The notes beneath the pieces are model-generated. The model was given only the letters and a program-made list of their open reading frames with translations. It did not search any database and was not told the origin of the DNA. From contig NZ_CP045118.1 of NCBI RefSeq assembly GCF_009189165.1, forward strand, positions 4,960,001 to 5,024,000: 64,000 bases of DNA, read 5' to 3'. Origin of the DNA: Pseudomonas sp. SCB32. GTDB lineage: Bacteria > Pseudomonadota > Gammaproteobacteria > Pseudomonadales > Pseudomonadaceae. Shown piece after piece: positions 55,683 to 64,000 of this stretch; the first letter of the stretch is position 1; each line of letters begins with the position of its first letter. A program made the position numbers and the translations under genes.

Positions 55683-56858
55683 ATGTCCGAGATCGTCATC
55701 GTCAGCGGCGCCCGTACTCCCATGGGCGGCTTCCAGGGCAGCCTGTCCGGCGTTCCCGCCGTGGAACTGGGCGCCGTCGCCATCCGCGAAGCCATTGCCC
55801 GTGCGGGCATCCAGCCCGAAGACGTGCAGGAAGTGATCATGGGCAACGTACTGCCCGCCGGTCTGAAGCAGGGCCCGGCCCGCCAGGCAGCGCTGAACGC
55901 CGGCCTGCCCGCCGCCACCGGCTGCACCACCATCAACAAGCTCTGCGGCTCCGGCATGAAGGCCGTGATGCTGGCCCACGACCTGCTCAAGGCGGGCACC
56001 AACGAGGTGATGGTCGCCGGCGGCATGGAAAGCATGTCCAACGCGCCCTACGTGATCGAGAAAGCCCGCACCGGCCTGCGCATGGGCCACGGCGAGATCA
56101 AGGACCACATGTTCCTCGACGGCCTGGAAGACGCCCGCACCGGCCGCCTGATGGGCTCCTTCGCCCAGGAAACCGCCGACCAGTACGGCGTGACCCGTGA
56201 GGAAATGGACGCCTACGCCATCGAATCCCTCAAGCGCGCCCAGGCCGCCATCAAGGACGGTTCGCTGGACTCGGAAATCGTTCCGGTCACCGTCACCACC
56301 CGCAAGGGCGAGACCGTGGTGAAGGACGACGAGCAGCCGCTGACCGCCAACCTGGACAAGATCCCGAGCCTGAAGGCTGCGTTCAAGAAAGACGGCACCA
56401 TCACCGCCGCCAACGCCAGCTCCATCTCCGACGGCGCCTCCGCGCTGGTCCTGATGACCGCTGAAGAAGCCGCGCGCCGTGGCCTGAAGCCGCTGGCGAA
56501 GATCGTCGCCCACGCCACCCAGAGCCAGGACCCGGCCGAGTTCACCCTCGCCCCGATCGGCGCCATGACCAACCTGTTCAAGAAGGCCGGCTGGACCAAG
56601 GACGACGTGGACCTGTTCGAGATCAACGAAGCCTTCGCCATGGTCACCATGCTCGCCATGCGCGAACACGGCCTGGACCACGCCAAGGTCAACGTCTACG
56701 GCGGCGCCTGCGCCCAGGGCCACCCGGTCGGTTCCACCGGCTCGCGGATCATCATTACCCTGATCAACGCCCTGCAGAAGAAGGGCGGCAAGCGCGGCGT
56801 CGCCTCGCTGTGCATCGGCGGCGGCGAAGCCACCGCGGTGGCGATCGAGCTGGTCTGA
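55683..56858 (+). CDS. Acetyl-CoA acetyltransferase / thiolase
   Basis: A 391-residue thiolase II. Nucleophile Cys88 is in NKLCGSGMKA; NEAFA and GGACAQGHPVGSTGSR carry the catalytic His; CIGGGEA has the second Cys. It cleaves or condenses acyl-CoA/acetyl-CoA. The ATG at 55683 begins MSEIVIVSGARTPMGGF, the family start, with AGAGGTAG upstream; upstream in-frame sequence is not similar to thiolases. It is divergent from the acyl-CoA ligase gene, consistent with a fatty-acid-related locus. Confidence 0.94.
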   Translation: MSEIVIVSGARTPMGGFQGSLSGVPAVELGAVAIREAIARAGIQPEDVQEVIMGNVLPAGLKQGPARQAALNAGLPAATGCTTINKLCGSGMKAVMLAHDLLKAGTNEVMVAGGMESMSNAPYVIEKARTGLRMGHGEIKDHMFLDGLEDARTGRLMGSFAQETADQYGVTREEMDAYAIESLKRAQAAIKDGSLDSEIVPVTVTTRKGETVVKDDEQPLTANLDKIPSLKAAFKKDGTITAANASSISDGASALVLMTAEEAARRGLKPLAKIVAHATQSQDPAEFTLAPIGAMTNLFKKAGWTKDDVDLFEINEAFAMVTMLAMREHGLDHAKVNVYGGACAQGHPVGSTGSRIIITLINALQKKGGKRGVASLCIGGGEATAVAIELV

Positions 56859-56874
56859 TCTGGCATCAGGCATG

Positions 56875-56904
56875 AAAAAGGGGCGCCTCTGGCGCCCCTT
56901 TTTC
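56875..56904. terminator. Bidirectional terminator between thiolase and MFS genes
   Basis: GGGGCGCC (56880-56887) pairs with GGCGCCCC (56891-56898) across a three-base loop, with AAAAA and TTTTT on the two sides. It serves the thiolase (stop 56858) and the convergent MFS gene (stop 56908). Confidence 0.92.
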
Positions 56905-56907
56905 GTA

Positions 56908-58092
56908 TCAGGCCGCCGCCACCTTAGGCGCATGCGGCGCGGTGCGCGGGAACACCACCGCGGCCAGGAAGGTGATCGCCCCCAGCCCCGCCAGGATCAG
57001 GTAGAGCCCGGCCAGCCCCTGGCGCGGCTCGATGTAGCTGATCAGCGGGATCGCCGCCGCGCTCGCGCCGAAGGACACGAAGTAGCGCAGGGCGAACACC
57101 CGCGCCTGCCATTGCGGCGCGACGAAATTGGCGACCATCGCGTCGTTCACCGTCACCTGGCCGAACACCGCGAACATGAACAGCGCGCCGACCACCGCCA
57201 CCGGCCAGCCCTGGGCATAGGCCAGCGCCACCAGCAGCGGCCCCTGGCAGAAGGTCATGATCAGGAACGGCCCCTTGAGGCTGAAGCGGTCCAGCAGGCG
57301 GCCCATGATCAACTGCGCCACGGCGCCGAAGGCATAGGCCAGGCTGACCACCACGCCGAGGCTTTCCGGCGAGGCGAGCAGTTCCTCCAGCCGCACCTGG
57401 AACAGGCGCGGATAGGTCACGGTGCTGGCGTTGAACACCACGCCGCCGGTGGCCGTCACCAGCGCCAGCACGCCGAACACCCGGCGCATCGACAGCTTCT
57501 GTCCGCCCAGGCCGCGCGGTGCCGGATGCTGCACCGCCACCGGCGCCTCGGCACGGACCTGCCAGGCGAAGCCGATGCCGATCAACACAGCGATAGCCCC
57601 CGGCAGGATGAACGCGGCACGCCAGCCGAAATGCGCGGTGAGGAAGCCGGTCAGCAAGGCGGCGAAGGCCACACCAAGGTTGCCCCACATGCCGTTGATG
57701 CCGATCTCGTGGCCACGATTCTGCGCGTGGGCCACCAGCATCGCCGTGCCCACCGGGTGGTAGATGGCGGCGAACACGCCGATCAGAGTGAGGCCGGCGA
57801 CCAGCAGCGGCACCGAGCTCGACAGCCCGGTGAGAATCGACGCCGTGCCAATGCCGAAGAAGAACAGCTGCATCATGTGCCGGCGGTCCCACTTGTCGCC
57901 CAGCCAGCCCGCCGGGATCGAGCAGGCGCCGAAGGCGATGAAACCGCCCAGGGACAGGCCGATCATCTGCGCGTAGGTCAGGCCGAAGCTCTGCGTCATG
58001 CCCAGCACGGCGGCCGGGAAGATCAGCATGAACATGTGGTCGATGATGTGGGCGGCGTTGATGTAGCGGATGATCGTTCGAGGTCGGGACAT
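56908..58092 (-). CDS. MFS transporter
   Basis: A 394-residue major facilitator with about twelve hydrophobic helices. The loop between helices 2 and 3 is GWLGDKWDRRHMM, the canonical MFS motif. It starts MSRPRTIIRYINAAHIIDHMF. The substrate is not predictable; the divergent AraC gene 90 bases away probably regulates it. Confidence 0.9.
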   Translation of the reverse strand: MSRPRTIIRYINAAHIIDHMFMLIFPAAVLGMTQSFGLTYAQMIGLSLGGFIAFGACSIPAGWLGDKWDRRHMMQLFFFGIGTASILTGLSSSVPLLVAGLTLIGVFAAIYHPVGTAMLVAHAQNRGHEIGINGMWGNLGVAFAALLTGFLTAHFGWRAAFILPGAIAVLIGIGFAWQVRAEAPVAVQHPAPRGLGGQKLSMRRVFGVLALVTATGGVVFNASTVTYPRLFQVRLEELLASPESLGVVVSLAYAFGAVAQLIMGRLLDRFSLKGPFLIMTFCQGPLLVALAYAQGWPVAVVGALFMFAVFGQVTVNDAMVANFVAPQWQARVFALRYFVSFGASAAAIPLISYIEPRQGLAGLYLILAGLGAITFLAAVVFPRTAPHAPKVAAA

Positions 58093-58181
58093 GGTGTCGG
58101 GCGCTCGGCTTGGGTGGGAGGAAGGTCCATGCTAGGTTGTCGGCAAAACGCAGACCTGACAGAAAAGTCATCGAACCCGAC

Positions 58182-58958
58182 ATGCACCTGCACATTCCCC
58201 AGGACTCACGCCTCGCTGCGATCGGCCTCGACTACGTCGATGGTCACCACGTGCAGCCCCATGACCATCCGCAGGCGCAGCTGCTCTACGCCGCCGGCGG
58301 CCTGATGCGGCTGGTCACCCGCCAGGGCGCCTGGGTCATCCCGCCAACCCGCGCGGTATGGATTCCGCCGGGCATCAGGCACGAGATCCACATGTCCGGC
58401 GAGGTGCACATGCGCACCCTGTTCATCCGCGCCGACGCCTGCCCGGAGAACCTGACCGACTGCTGCGTGCTGGCGGTCACGCCGCTGTTGCGGGAAATGA
58501 TCCTGCGCTGCATCCACTGGCAGGCGCAGCCGGGCGAACCGGCACTGCCGCTGCTGGAGCAGCTCGTCCTGCGGGAGATCGCCACTCTGGAGCGCCTGCC
58601 GCTGGCCCTGCCACTGCCGGCCGACCGGCGCCTGCAGGCGATCTGCAAGGCACTGCTGAAGCACCCCGAGCACCCGCACACCCTGGAGGACTGGGGCCAG
58701 CAGGTGGGCGCCAGCTCGCGCACGCTGGCGAGGCTGTTCCGCCAGGAACTGGGCATGAGTTTCCAGGAATGGCGCCAGCAACTGCGCCTGACCGAAGCCC
58801 TGCCGCGCCTGCTGGCCGGCGAAAGCGTACAGAGCGTCGCCGCCGCGCTCGGTTACACCAGCGGCCGGGCGTTCAGTGCGATGTTCAGGCGGCTGCTGGG
58901 GGAGAACCCGCGAGAGTATTTGCAGGCGTTGGCGCAGTTGGCGGAACTCAAGGTCTGA
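58182..58958 (+). CDS. AraC-family regulator with cupin domain
   Basis: A 258-residue AraC regulator: an N-terminal cupin-like sensor (HHVQPHDHPQAQLLYAAGG, VIPPTRAVWIPPG) and a C-terminal double HTH (TLEDWGQQVGASSRTLARLF and SVAAALGYTSGRAFSAMFRR). The ATG at 58182 is chosen; a start at 58110 lacks similarity. It is divergent from the MFS gene, so it likely senses that transporter's substrate. Confidence 0.9.
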   Translation: MHLHIPQDSRLAAIGLDYVDGHHVQPHDHPQAQLLYAAGGLMRLVTRQGAWVIPPTRAVWIPPGIRHEIHMSGEVHMRTLFIRADACPENLTDCCVLAVTPLLREMILRCIHWQAQPGEPALPLLEQLVLREIATLERLPLALPLPADRRLQAICKALLKHPEHPHTLEDWGQQVGASSRTLARLFRQELGMSFQEWRQQLRLTEALPRLLAGESVQSVAAALGYTSGRAFSAMFRRLLGENPREYLQALAQLAELKV

Positions 58959-58980
58959 CCCCGGCGTGGCACCGGCCCCC

Positions 58981-59028
58981 AGTAGGAGCGCCCCATGGGC
59001 GCGATCGCGGGCATGGCCCGCTCCTACG
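58981..59028. repeat. REP-type palindrome
   Basis: GTAGGAGCGCCCCATGGGCG ... GGGCATGGCCCGCTCCTAC is the same REP family as at 20404 and 43699, between convergent AraC and LysE genes. Confidence 0.75.
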
Positions 59029-59054
59029 GGTGAGTCCAGCGCGGCCCCGCGCTT

Positions 59055-59684
59055 TCAATGCAGCTCGGTGAACGCCAGCTTGATCCCCAGCCCCACCAGC
59101 ACCACGCCCATCGCCCGGTCGAACCAGTGGCCCATGCGGGCGAAACCGGCGCGCACGCGCTGCTGGCTGAACAGCAGCGCCACCAGGCAGAACCAGACGG
59201 CCGTCGCGCAGGCCAGGTACACGCCATAGCCAGCCTGCACCAACAGCGGCGTGTGCGGGTTGATCACCACGGTGAACAGCGAGAGGAAGAACAGCGTGGC
59301 CTTAGGATTCAGGCCGTTGGTGACGAAGCCGGCGACATAGGCCCCGCGCGCGGTGCGTGCCACCGGCGCAGTGATGGTTTCGGCCGCCGCCGGGTCGGCC
59401 GGGCGAGCGCGCAGCGCCTTGAAGCCGATGTACAACAGGTAGGCCGCTGCCAGCCACTTCAGCGCGTTGAACAGGACGATGGACTGCGACACGATCAGGC
59501 CGATGCCCAGCAGCGAATAGGTGACGTGAAGGAAAATCGCACTGCCCACCCCCAGCGCCGTCCAGGTCCCGGCGCGGCGCCCGTGGGTCACGCTCTCGCG
59601 CACCACCACGGCGAAATCCGGACCGGGGCTGGCGACCGCCAGCAGATGGATGAATGCCACGGTGAGAAATTCCGTCCAGTACAT
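59055..59684 (-). CDS. LysE/RhtB-family amino-acid exporter
   Basis: A 209-residue LysE-family translocator with about six hydrophobic helices. The motif ASPGPDFAVVVRESVTHGRRAG near the N-terminus and FVTNGLNPKATLFFLS in the middle are family signatures. It exports amino acids or derivatives across the inner membrane. It is divergent from hprA. Confidence 0.92.
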   Translation of the reverse strand: MYWTEFLTVAFIHLLAVASPGPDFAVVVRESVTHGRRAGTWTALGVGSAIFLHVTYSLLGIGLIVSQSIVLFNALKWLAAAYLLYIGFKALRARPADPAAAETITAPVARTARGAYVAGFVTNGLNPKATLFFLSLFTVVINPHTPLLVQAGYGVYLACATAVWFCLVALLFSQQRVRAGFARMGHWFDRAMGVVLVGLGIKLAFTELH

Positions 59685-59766
59685 CGCGCCTCCGCAGAGC
59701 GTTCGGAAAACAGTTAGGCTGACTACCTTACGTCACGCCGAATCACTGCAAAAGGTACAGCTACCC

Positions 59767-60732
59767 ATGAACAGCGCTCGCGCCGTCTTCCTCGACCACG
59801 CCTCCCTCGACCTCGGTGACCTCGACCTCGCGCCGCTGCGCGCGCAGTTCGGCGAGATGGTCCTGCACGGGCGCAGCGATGCAGAGCAGGTGGCCGAGCG
59901 GCTCGAAGGCGCGCAGGTGGCGATCAGCAACAAGGTGCGCATCGGTGCCGAAGTCTTCGAGCGGTGCCCGGAGCTCAAGCTGATCCTGGTGGCCGCCACC
60001 GGCACCAACAACGTCGACCTCGATGCCGCGCGAAAGCACGGCGTGATCGTCAGCAACTGCCAGGGCTACGGCACCCCATCGGTGGCCCAGCACACGCTGA
60101 TGCTGCTGCTCGCCCTGGCCACCCGCCTGCCCGACTACCAGGCCGCCGTCCGCGCCGGGCGCTGGCAGCAGGCGCCGCAGTTCTGCCTGCTGGACTTCCC
60201 CATCGTCGAGCTGGAAGGCAAGACCCTCGGCCTGCTAGGCCACGGCGAACTGGGCGGCGCGGTGGCGAAGCTGGCCGAAGCCTTCGGCATGCGCGTGCTG
60301 CTCGGGGCACTGCCAGGCCGTCCGCCGCGCGCCGATCGCCTGGCGCTGGACGAGCTGTTGCCGCAGGTCGACGCCCTCACCCTGCACTGCCCTCTGACCG
60401 ACGCCACGCGCAACCTGATCGGCCAGCGAGAACTGGACCTGATGAAGCCCAAAGCCTTCCTGATCAACACTGCCCGCGGCGGCCTGGTGGACGAGCAGGC
60501 GCTGGCCGACACCCTGCGCCGCGGCCATCTGGGCGGCGCCGCCTTCGACGTGCTCAGCGTGGAACCGCCCAAGGACGGCAACCCGCTGCTGGCCGGCGAC
60601 CTTCCGCGCTTCATCCTCACCCCGCACAGCGCCTGGGGCAGCCGCGAGGCGCGACAGCGCATCGTCGGCCAGTTGAGCGAGAACGCCGCCGGCTTCTTCG
60701 CCGGTGAGCCGCGCCGGGAGGTGGCGCCATGA
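59767..60732 (+). CDS. hprA: Glycerate dehydrogenase / hydroxypyruvate reductase
   Basis: A 321-residue D-2-hydroxyacid dehydrogenase. The NAD motif is LLGHGELGGAVAKLAEAFGM; catalytic Arg is in NTARGGLVDE and His in TPHSAWGS. From memory the order hprA - rsmC - lysP matches PAO1 PA4626-PA4628, supporting the symbol. It reduces hydroxypyruvate/glyoxylate-type substrates. The ATG at 59767 has AAAGGTAC upstream. It overlaps the DUF1835 gene by ATGA. Confidence 0.88.
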   Translation: MNSARAVFLDHASLDLGDLDLAPLRAQFGEMVLHGRSDAEQVAERLEGAQVAISNKVRIGAEVFERCPELKLILVAATGTNNVDLDAARKHGVIVSNCQGYGTPSVAQHTLMLLLALATRLPDYQAAVRAGRWQQAPQFCLLDFPIVELEGKTLGLLGHGELGGAVAKLAEAFGMRVLLGALPGRPPRADRLALDELLPQVDALTLHCPLTDATRNLIGQRELDLMKPKAFLINTARGGLVDEQALADTLRRGHLGGAAFDVLSVEPPKDGNPLLAGDLPRFILTPHSAWGSREARQRIVGQLSENAAGFFAGEPRREVAP

Positions 60733-61493
60733 GCCTGCATCTGGTCTGCGGCGACGGCGCCGCCGATGCCCTGCACCGGGCGGTGGAAGCCGGCGTACTG
60801 GTCGAGAAGCGAATCCGCGTGATGCCGGACGATCTGGCCGTCGGCCCGCTAAGCGATGTGGATAACCCACCCTGCCAGCAACGTGCCGCGTTCTGGCATG
60901 AGCTGGGCGGCGAAGTCCTGCGCGAGCGCGAGATCGCCATCGAATTGGGCACCGACCTGAACTGGCTGCGCAGCCCGGACGCCAGCATCGTCACCCTCTG
61001 GCACGGCGACAGCGCCAGCGAACAACTGCTGTTGCGCCGCATCTGCGCCCTGCTGCCGGCACACGTCACCCTGCGCAGCGTCGGCGCCGGCAGCGGCCAG
61101 TGCCGCTGCGACGATCGCCACGCCATCGCCATGCTCAAGCCCGTTGAACTGGCCAATGCCCTGGCCGCCAGCCATGAAGTAGACGCCACCGAACGCCAGT
61201 GCCTGGGCGAGGACTGGCAGCGCGCCCTGGCCGACAATGCCGAACTGCGCCTGTGGCTCGACGGCCAGTTGAGCGGCGTCGGTTATGAGCACATCGACCG
61301 CGTCCTGCTGGACAGCGCCAGCGAATCCTGGCGGCCGGTGCAATCGGTGATCGGGCCGACCATGGCCTATGTCGAGGGTCTGTTCGTCAGCGACCTGCTG
61401 GCCGCCTGGCGCCTGCGCGAACAAGTCGCGGCGGGGCACCTTGCGCTGCGTGGCGAGGACTTCTGGAACAACGCCGAGGTGCGGCTCGCCTAG
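60729..61493 (+). CDS. DUF1835 domain protein
   Basis: A 254-residue protein starting [18 protein letters not shown], matching the DUF1835 N-terminal domain (about 1-120), then a DUF3658-like C-terminal region. Function unknown. It overlaps hprA by ATGA and is probably cotranscribed with it. Confidence 0.8.
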   Translation: MSLHLVCGDGAADALHRAVEAGVLVEKRIRVMPDDLAVGPLSDVDNPPCQQRAAFWHELGGEVLREREIAIELGTDLNWLRSPDASIVTLWHGDSASEQLLLRRICALLPAHVTLRSVGAGSGQCRCDDRHAIAMLKPVELANALAASHEVDATERQCLGEDWQRALADNAELRLWLDGQLSGVGYEHIDRVLLDSASESWRPVQSVIGPTMAYVEGLFVSDLLAAWRLREQVAAGHLALRGEDFWNNAEVRLA

Positions 61494-61545
61494 GCTCGGC
61501 CATTGCGGCCCTGCTAAACTCCCGCCCTTTTTTCCAGGAGGCCGC

Positions 61546-62550
61546 ATGTCCAACGCCCCCACCAGTGAAGTGCTGCTGCGCCAGATCGAGCGCTTCCAGG
61601 GCCGCGTCCTGCTCGCCGGCCTGCCCGCCGACGCCTTGCTCGGCGACCTGCCGCAGGCCCGGGGCTGGAGCTGGCACGCCGGCGAAGCCCGCCAGCTCGA
61701 AGCCCGCTATCCGGGCCGCTGCCACTTCGGCGCGACCGCCCCGGAAGGCGAGTTCGACGCCGCCGTGCTGTTCCTGCCCAAATCCCGTGAACTCACCGAT
61801 TACCTGTTCGCCGCCCTGGCCAGTTGCGTGCCCGGCGGCGAGCTGTATCTGCTCGGCGAGAAGCGCGCCGGCGTCGAACGCGCCAGCAAGCAGCTCGGCG
61901 AATTCGGCCGCGCCAGCAAGCTCGACAGTGCCCGCCATTGCCAGCTGTGGCACGCGCACATCGACGGTGCGCCTGTAGCACCCGACCTGCACGCCTTGGC
62001 GCAACGCTATGAACTGCCGCTGGCCGATGGCCCTCTGCAAGTCATCACCCTGCCCGGCGTGTTCAGCCATGGCCGCCTGGATCGCGGCAGTGCCCTGTTG
62101 CTGGAGCAACTGGACGGCCTGCCGAGCGGCCATGTGCTGGACTTCGGCTGCGGCGCGGGGGTGCTCGGCGCAACGCTCAAACGACGTTATCCACAGAGCC
62201 GCCTGACCCTGCTGGACGTCGACGCCTTCGCCGTCGAGAGCAGCCGCCTGACCCTGGCCGCCAACAACCTGGAAGGCGAAGTGATCGCCGGCGACGGCAT
62301 CGATGCCGCACCGGAAAACCTCGCCGCCATCGTCAGCAACCCGCCCTTCCACCAAGGCGTGCACACCAGCTATGCGGCTACTGAACACCTGCTGCGCCAG
62401 TCCGCGCGCCATCTGGCGTCCGGCGGCGAATTGCGCCTGGTGGCCAACAGCTTCCTGAAATACCCGCCGCTGATCGAGCAGCACCTCGGCCCCTGCCAGA
62501 CCCTGGCCGAGTCCGACGGCTTCCGCATTTATAGCGCCCGACGGCGCTGA
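61546..62550 (+). CDS. rsmC: 16S rRNA (guanine1207-N2)-methyltransferase
   Basis: A 334-residue RsmC: an inactive N-terminal methyltransferase-like domain (about 1-160) and a C-terminal catalytic domain with SAM motif [14 protein letters not shown] and the NPPF catalytic motif at 265-268. It methylates G1207 of 16S rRNA in the 30S subunit. TCCAGGAGG precedes the ATG at 61546. Confidence 0.93.
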   Translation: MSNAPTSEVLLRQIERFQGRVLLAGLPADALLGDLPQARGWSWHAGEARQLEARYPGRCHFGATAPEGEFDAAVLFLPKSRELTDYLFAALASCVPGGELYLLGEKRAGVERASKQLGEFGRASKLDSARHCQLWHAHIDGAPVAPDLHALAQRYELPLADGPLQVITLPGVFSHGRLDRGSALLLEQLDGLPSGHVLDFGCGAGVLGATLKRRYPQSRLTLLDVDAFAVESSRLTLAANNLEGEVIAGDGIDAAPENLAAIVSNPPFHQGVHTSYAATEHLLRQSARHLASGGELRLVANSFLKYPPLIEQHLGPCQTLAESDGFRIYSARRR

Positions 62551-62625
62551 CCCAAGGCCCGCACTACACTGCAGCGAGCCATGGACCGGCGCGCCGCTGC
62601 ACGCCCAGACTGATCGAGGACACCC

Positions 62626-64000
62626 GTGAATCGCAGAATCAACGACGATGTCGAGCTGACATTCGCCATGGGGCCGAAAGAGAAGCCGCATCACCTGAAG
62701 CGCTCTCTCAAGCCCCGCCACCTGAACATGATCGCCATCGGCGGCTCCATCGGCACCGGCCTGTTCGTCGCCTCCGGCAGCACCATCGCCACCGCCGGCC
62801 CCGGCGGCGCGCTGATGGCCTACGCGCTGATCGGCCTGATGGTGTTCTTCCTCATGACCAGCCTCGGCGAGCTGGCGGCGCACATCCCCGATTCCGGCTC
62901 GTTCTGCACCTACGGCAGCCGTTTCATCGACGATGGCTTCGGTTTCGCCATGGGTTGGAACTACTGGTACAACTGGGCGGTGACCATCGCCGCGGAACTG
63001 GTGGCCGCACAGCTGGTGATGAAGTTCTGGCTCCCTGACGTGCCCGGCATCTACTGGAGCGTGGTGTTCCTGGGCATCATGTTCATGCTCAACTTCTTCT
63101 CGGTGAAGGGCTTCGGCGAGAGCGAGTTCTGGTTCGCACTGATCAAGGTGGTCGCCGTCGTCGTATTCATCGGCATTGGCCTGGCCAGCATCATCGGCAT
63201 CATGCACGGCATCGACAGCCCCGGCTTCAGCAACTTCACCACCGGTGACGCACCCTTCGTCGGCGGCCTGCAGGCGATGATCGGGGTGGCGATGATCGCC
63301 GGTTTCTCCTTCCAGGGCACCGAGCTGATCGGCGTCGCCGCCGGTGAATCGGAAAACCCGCAGAAGTCCATTCCCATCGCCATCCGCCAGGTGTTCTGGC
63401 GAATCCTGATGTTCTACATCCTGTCGATCTTCGTGATCGGCATGCTGATCCCCTACACAGATCCGAACCTGCTCAAGACCGACAGCGCCGACATCAGCAC
63501 CTCGCCCTTCACCCTGCTGTTCGAGCGCGCGGGCCTCGCCGCCGCCGCGGGCGTGATGAACGCGGTGATCCTCTCGGCGATCCTCTCGGCGGGCAACTCG
63601 GGCATGTACGCCTCGACCCGGATGCTCTACACCATGGCCACCCAGGGCAAGGCGCCGCGCCTGTTCACCCAGGTGTCCGATAGCGGCGTGCCGCGCTATG
63701 CGCTGCTGGCCACCACCTTCGTCGGCGCGCTGTGCTTCCTCACCAGCTTCATCGGCGACAAGACCGTCTACACCTGGCTGCTCAACGCCTCGGGCATGTG
63801 CGGCTTCATCGTCTGGCTGGGCATCGCCGTGTCGCATTACCGCTTCCGCAAGGCCTTTGTCCTGCAGGGCGGCGACCTCAACAGCCTGCCGTACCGCGCC
63901 AAATGGTTCCCCTTTGGCCCGCTGTTCGCCTTCACCCTCTGCCTGGTCATCACCCTGGGGCAGAACTACCAGGCGTTCGTCGGCGAGCACGTGGACTGGC
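62626..64000 (+). CDS. lysP: Lysine-specific permease-like amino-acid permease (3' end outside window)
   Basis: 458 residues are visible; the gene continues past the right edge. It is an APC-family permease: SLKPRHLNMIAIGGSIGTGL precedes helix 1, and AGFSFQGTELIGVAAGE is the helix-6 signature of LysP/AroP-type porters. It imports lysine with protons. The start is a GTG at 62626 with GAGGA upstream. Context after hprA and rsmC agrees, from memory, with PAO1 lysP. Confidence 0.9.
   Translation, partial: MNRRINDDVELTFAMGPKEKPHHLKRSLKPRHLNMIAIGGSIGTGLFVASGSTIATAGPGGALMAYALIGLMVFFLMTSLGELAAHIPDSGSFCTYGSRFIDDGFGFAMGWNYWYNWAVTIAAELVAAQLVMKFWLPDVPGIYWSVVFLGIMFMLNFFSVKGFGESEFWFALIKVVAVVVFIGIGLASIIGIMHGIDSPGFSNFTTGDAPFVGGLQAMIGVAMIAGFSFQGTELIGVAAGESENPQKSIPIAIRQVFWRILMFYILSIFVIGMLIPYTDPNLLKTDSADISTSPFTLLFERAGLAAAAGVMNAVILSAILSAGNSGMYASTRMLYTMATQGKAPRLFTQVSDSGVPRYALLATTFVGALCFLTSFIGDKTVYTWLLNASGMCGFIVWLGIAVSHYRFRKAFVLQGGDLNSLPYRAKWFPFGPLFAFTLCLVITLGQNYQAFVGEHVDW

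Noticed and set aside
61387..63990. An 867-residue minus-strand frame
   Set aside because: It is antisense to rsmC and lysP, both of which have strong motifs.

Overview
The window is high-GC, gene-dense DNA from a gammaproteobacterium, almost certainly Pseudomonas of the P. aeruginosa / nitroreducens / citronellolis type. The evidence is protein content and gene order. From memory, trxB - CHASE4/GGDEF - cysZ, glycosyltransferase - DegV - OYE - TetR, gpx - slyD - ackA - pta - acyltransferase, OmpA lipoprotein - MBL - oruR-like, and hprA - rsmC - lysP resemble blocks of the P. aeruginosa PAO1 chromosome around PA0827-PA0849 and PA4626-PA4628. This could not be checked here. No rRNA, tRNA or CRISPR array was seen.

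Layout. 1-10249: a GcvA-like LysR gene (cut by the window edge) divergent from an eight-gene, largely overlapping catabolic and uptake operon (GMC oxidoreductase, enolase-superfamily enzyme, aldehyde dehydrogenase, dipeptide-type ABC importer, HbpS/GlcG-like protein). 10259-14461: trxB with a long structured leader, a diguanylate cyclase and cysZ. 14540-17945: a second LysR/GMC divergent pair and an orphan IS3 OrfA-like gene. 18033-27473: glycosyltransferase, DegV, and a redox/electrophile-defence stretch (OYE with TetR, LysR with tautomerase, nitroreductase, glutathione peroxidase, SlyD), then ackA-pta (to 29674) and an acyltransferase. 30790-39432: an AT-richer island (below). 39434-46791: a duplicated acyltransferase fragment, OmpA lipoprotein, MBL hydrolase, AraC regulator, two hydrolases, a MITE-like element at a TetR stop codon, and an exported protein. 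47137-58958: MalT-like LuxR regulator, DUF1329/DUF1302 envelope pair, acyl-CoA ligase, thiolase, MFS transporter and AraC regulator. 59055-64000: LysE exporter, hprA, DUF1835 protein, rsmC and the start of lysP.

The most remarkable part is the island at about 30.8-39.4 kb. One divergon encodes an anthranilate synthase pair (TrpE-like with PIAGT, plus a glutamine amidotransferase) and a LuxR regulator that keeps the conserved signal-binding residues. The other encodes a PaaK-type adenylating ligase (frameshifted at a G7 tract), a GNAT/autoinducer-synthase-like acyltransferase, a haem-oxygenase-like di-iron protein, a flavodoxin-fold reductase, an EamA exporter and an alpha/beta hydrolase. A lux-box-like palindrome lies upstream of the ligase. 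The island is bracketed by direct repeats of roughly 400 bp containing the 3' end of the acyltransferase gene. I infer a horizontally acquired, quorum-regulated pathway to an anthranilate-derived metabolite or signal; I do not recognise it as a described cluster.
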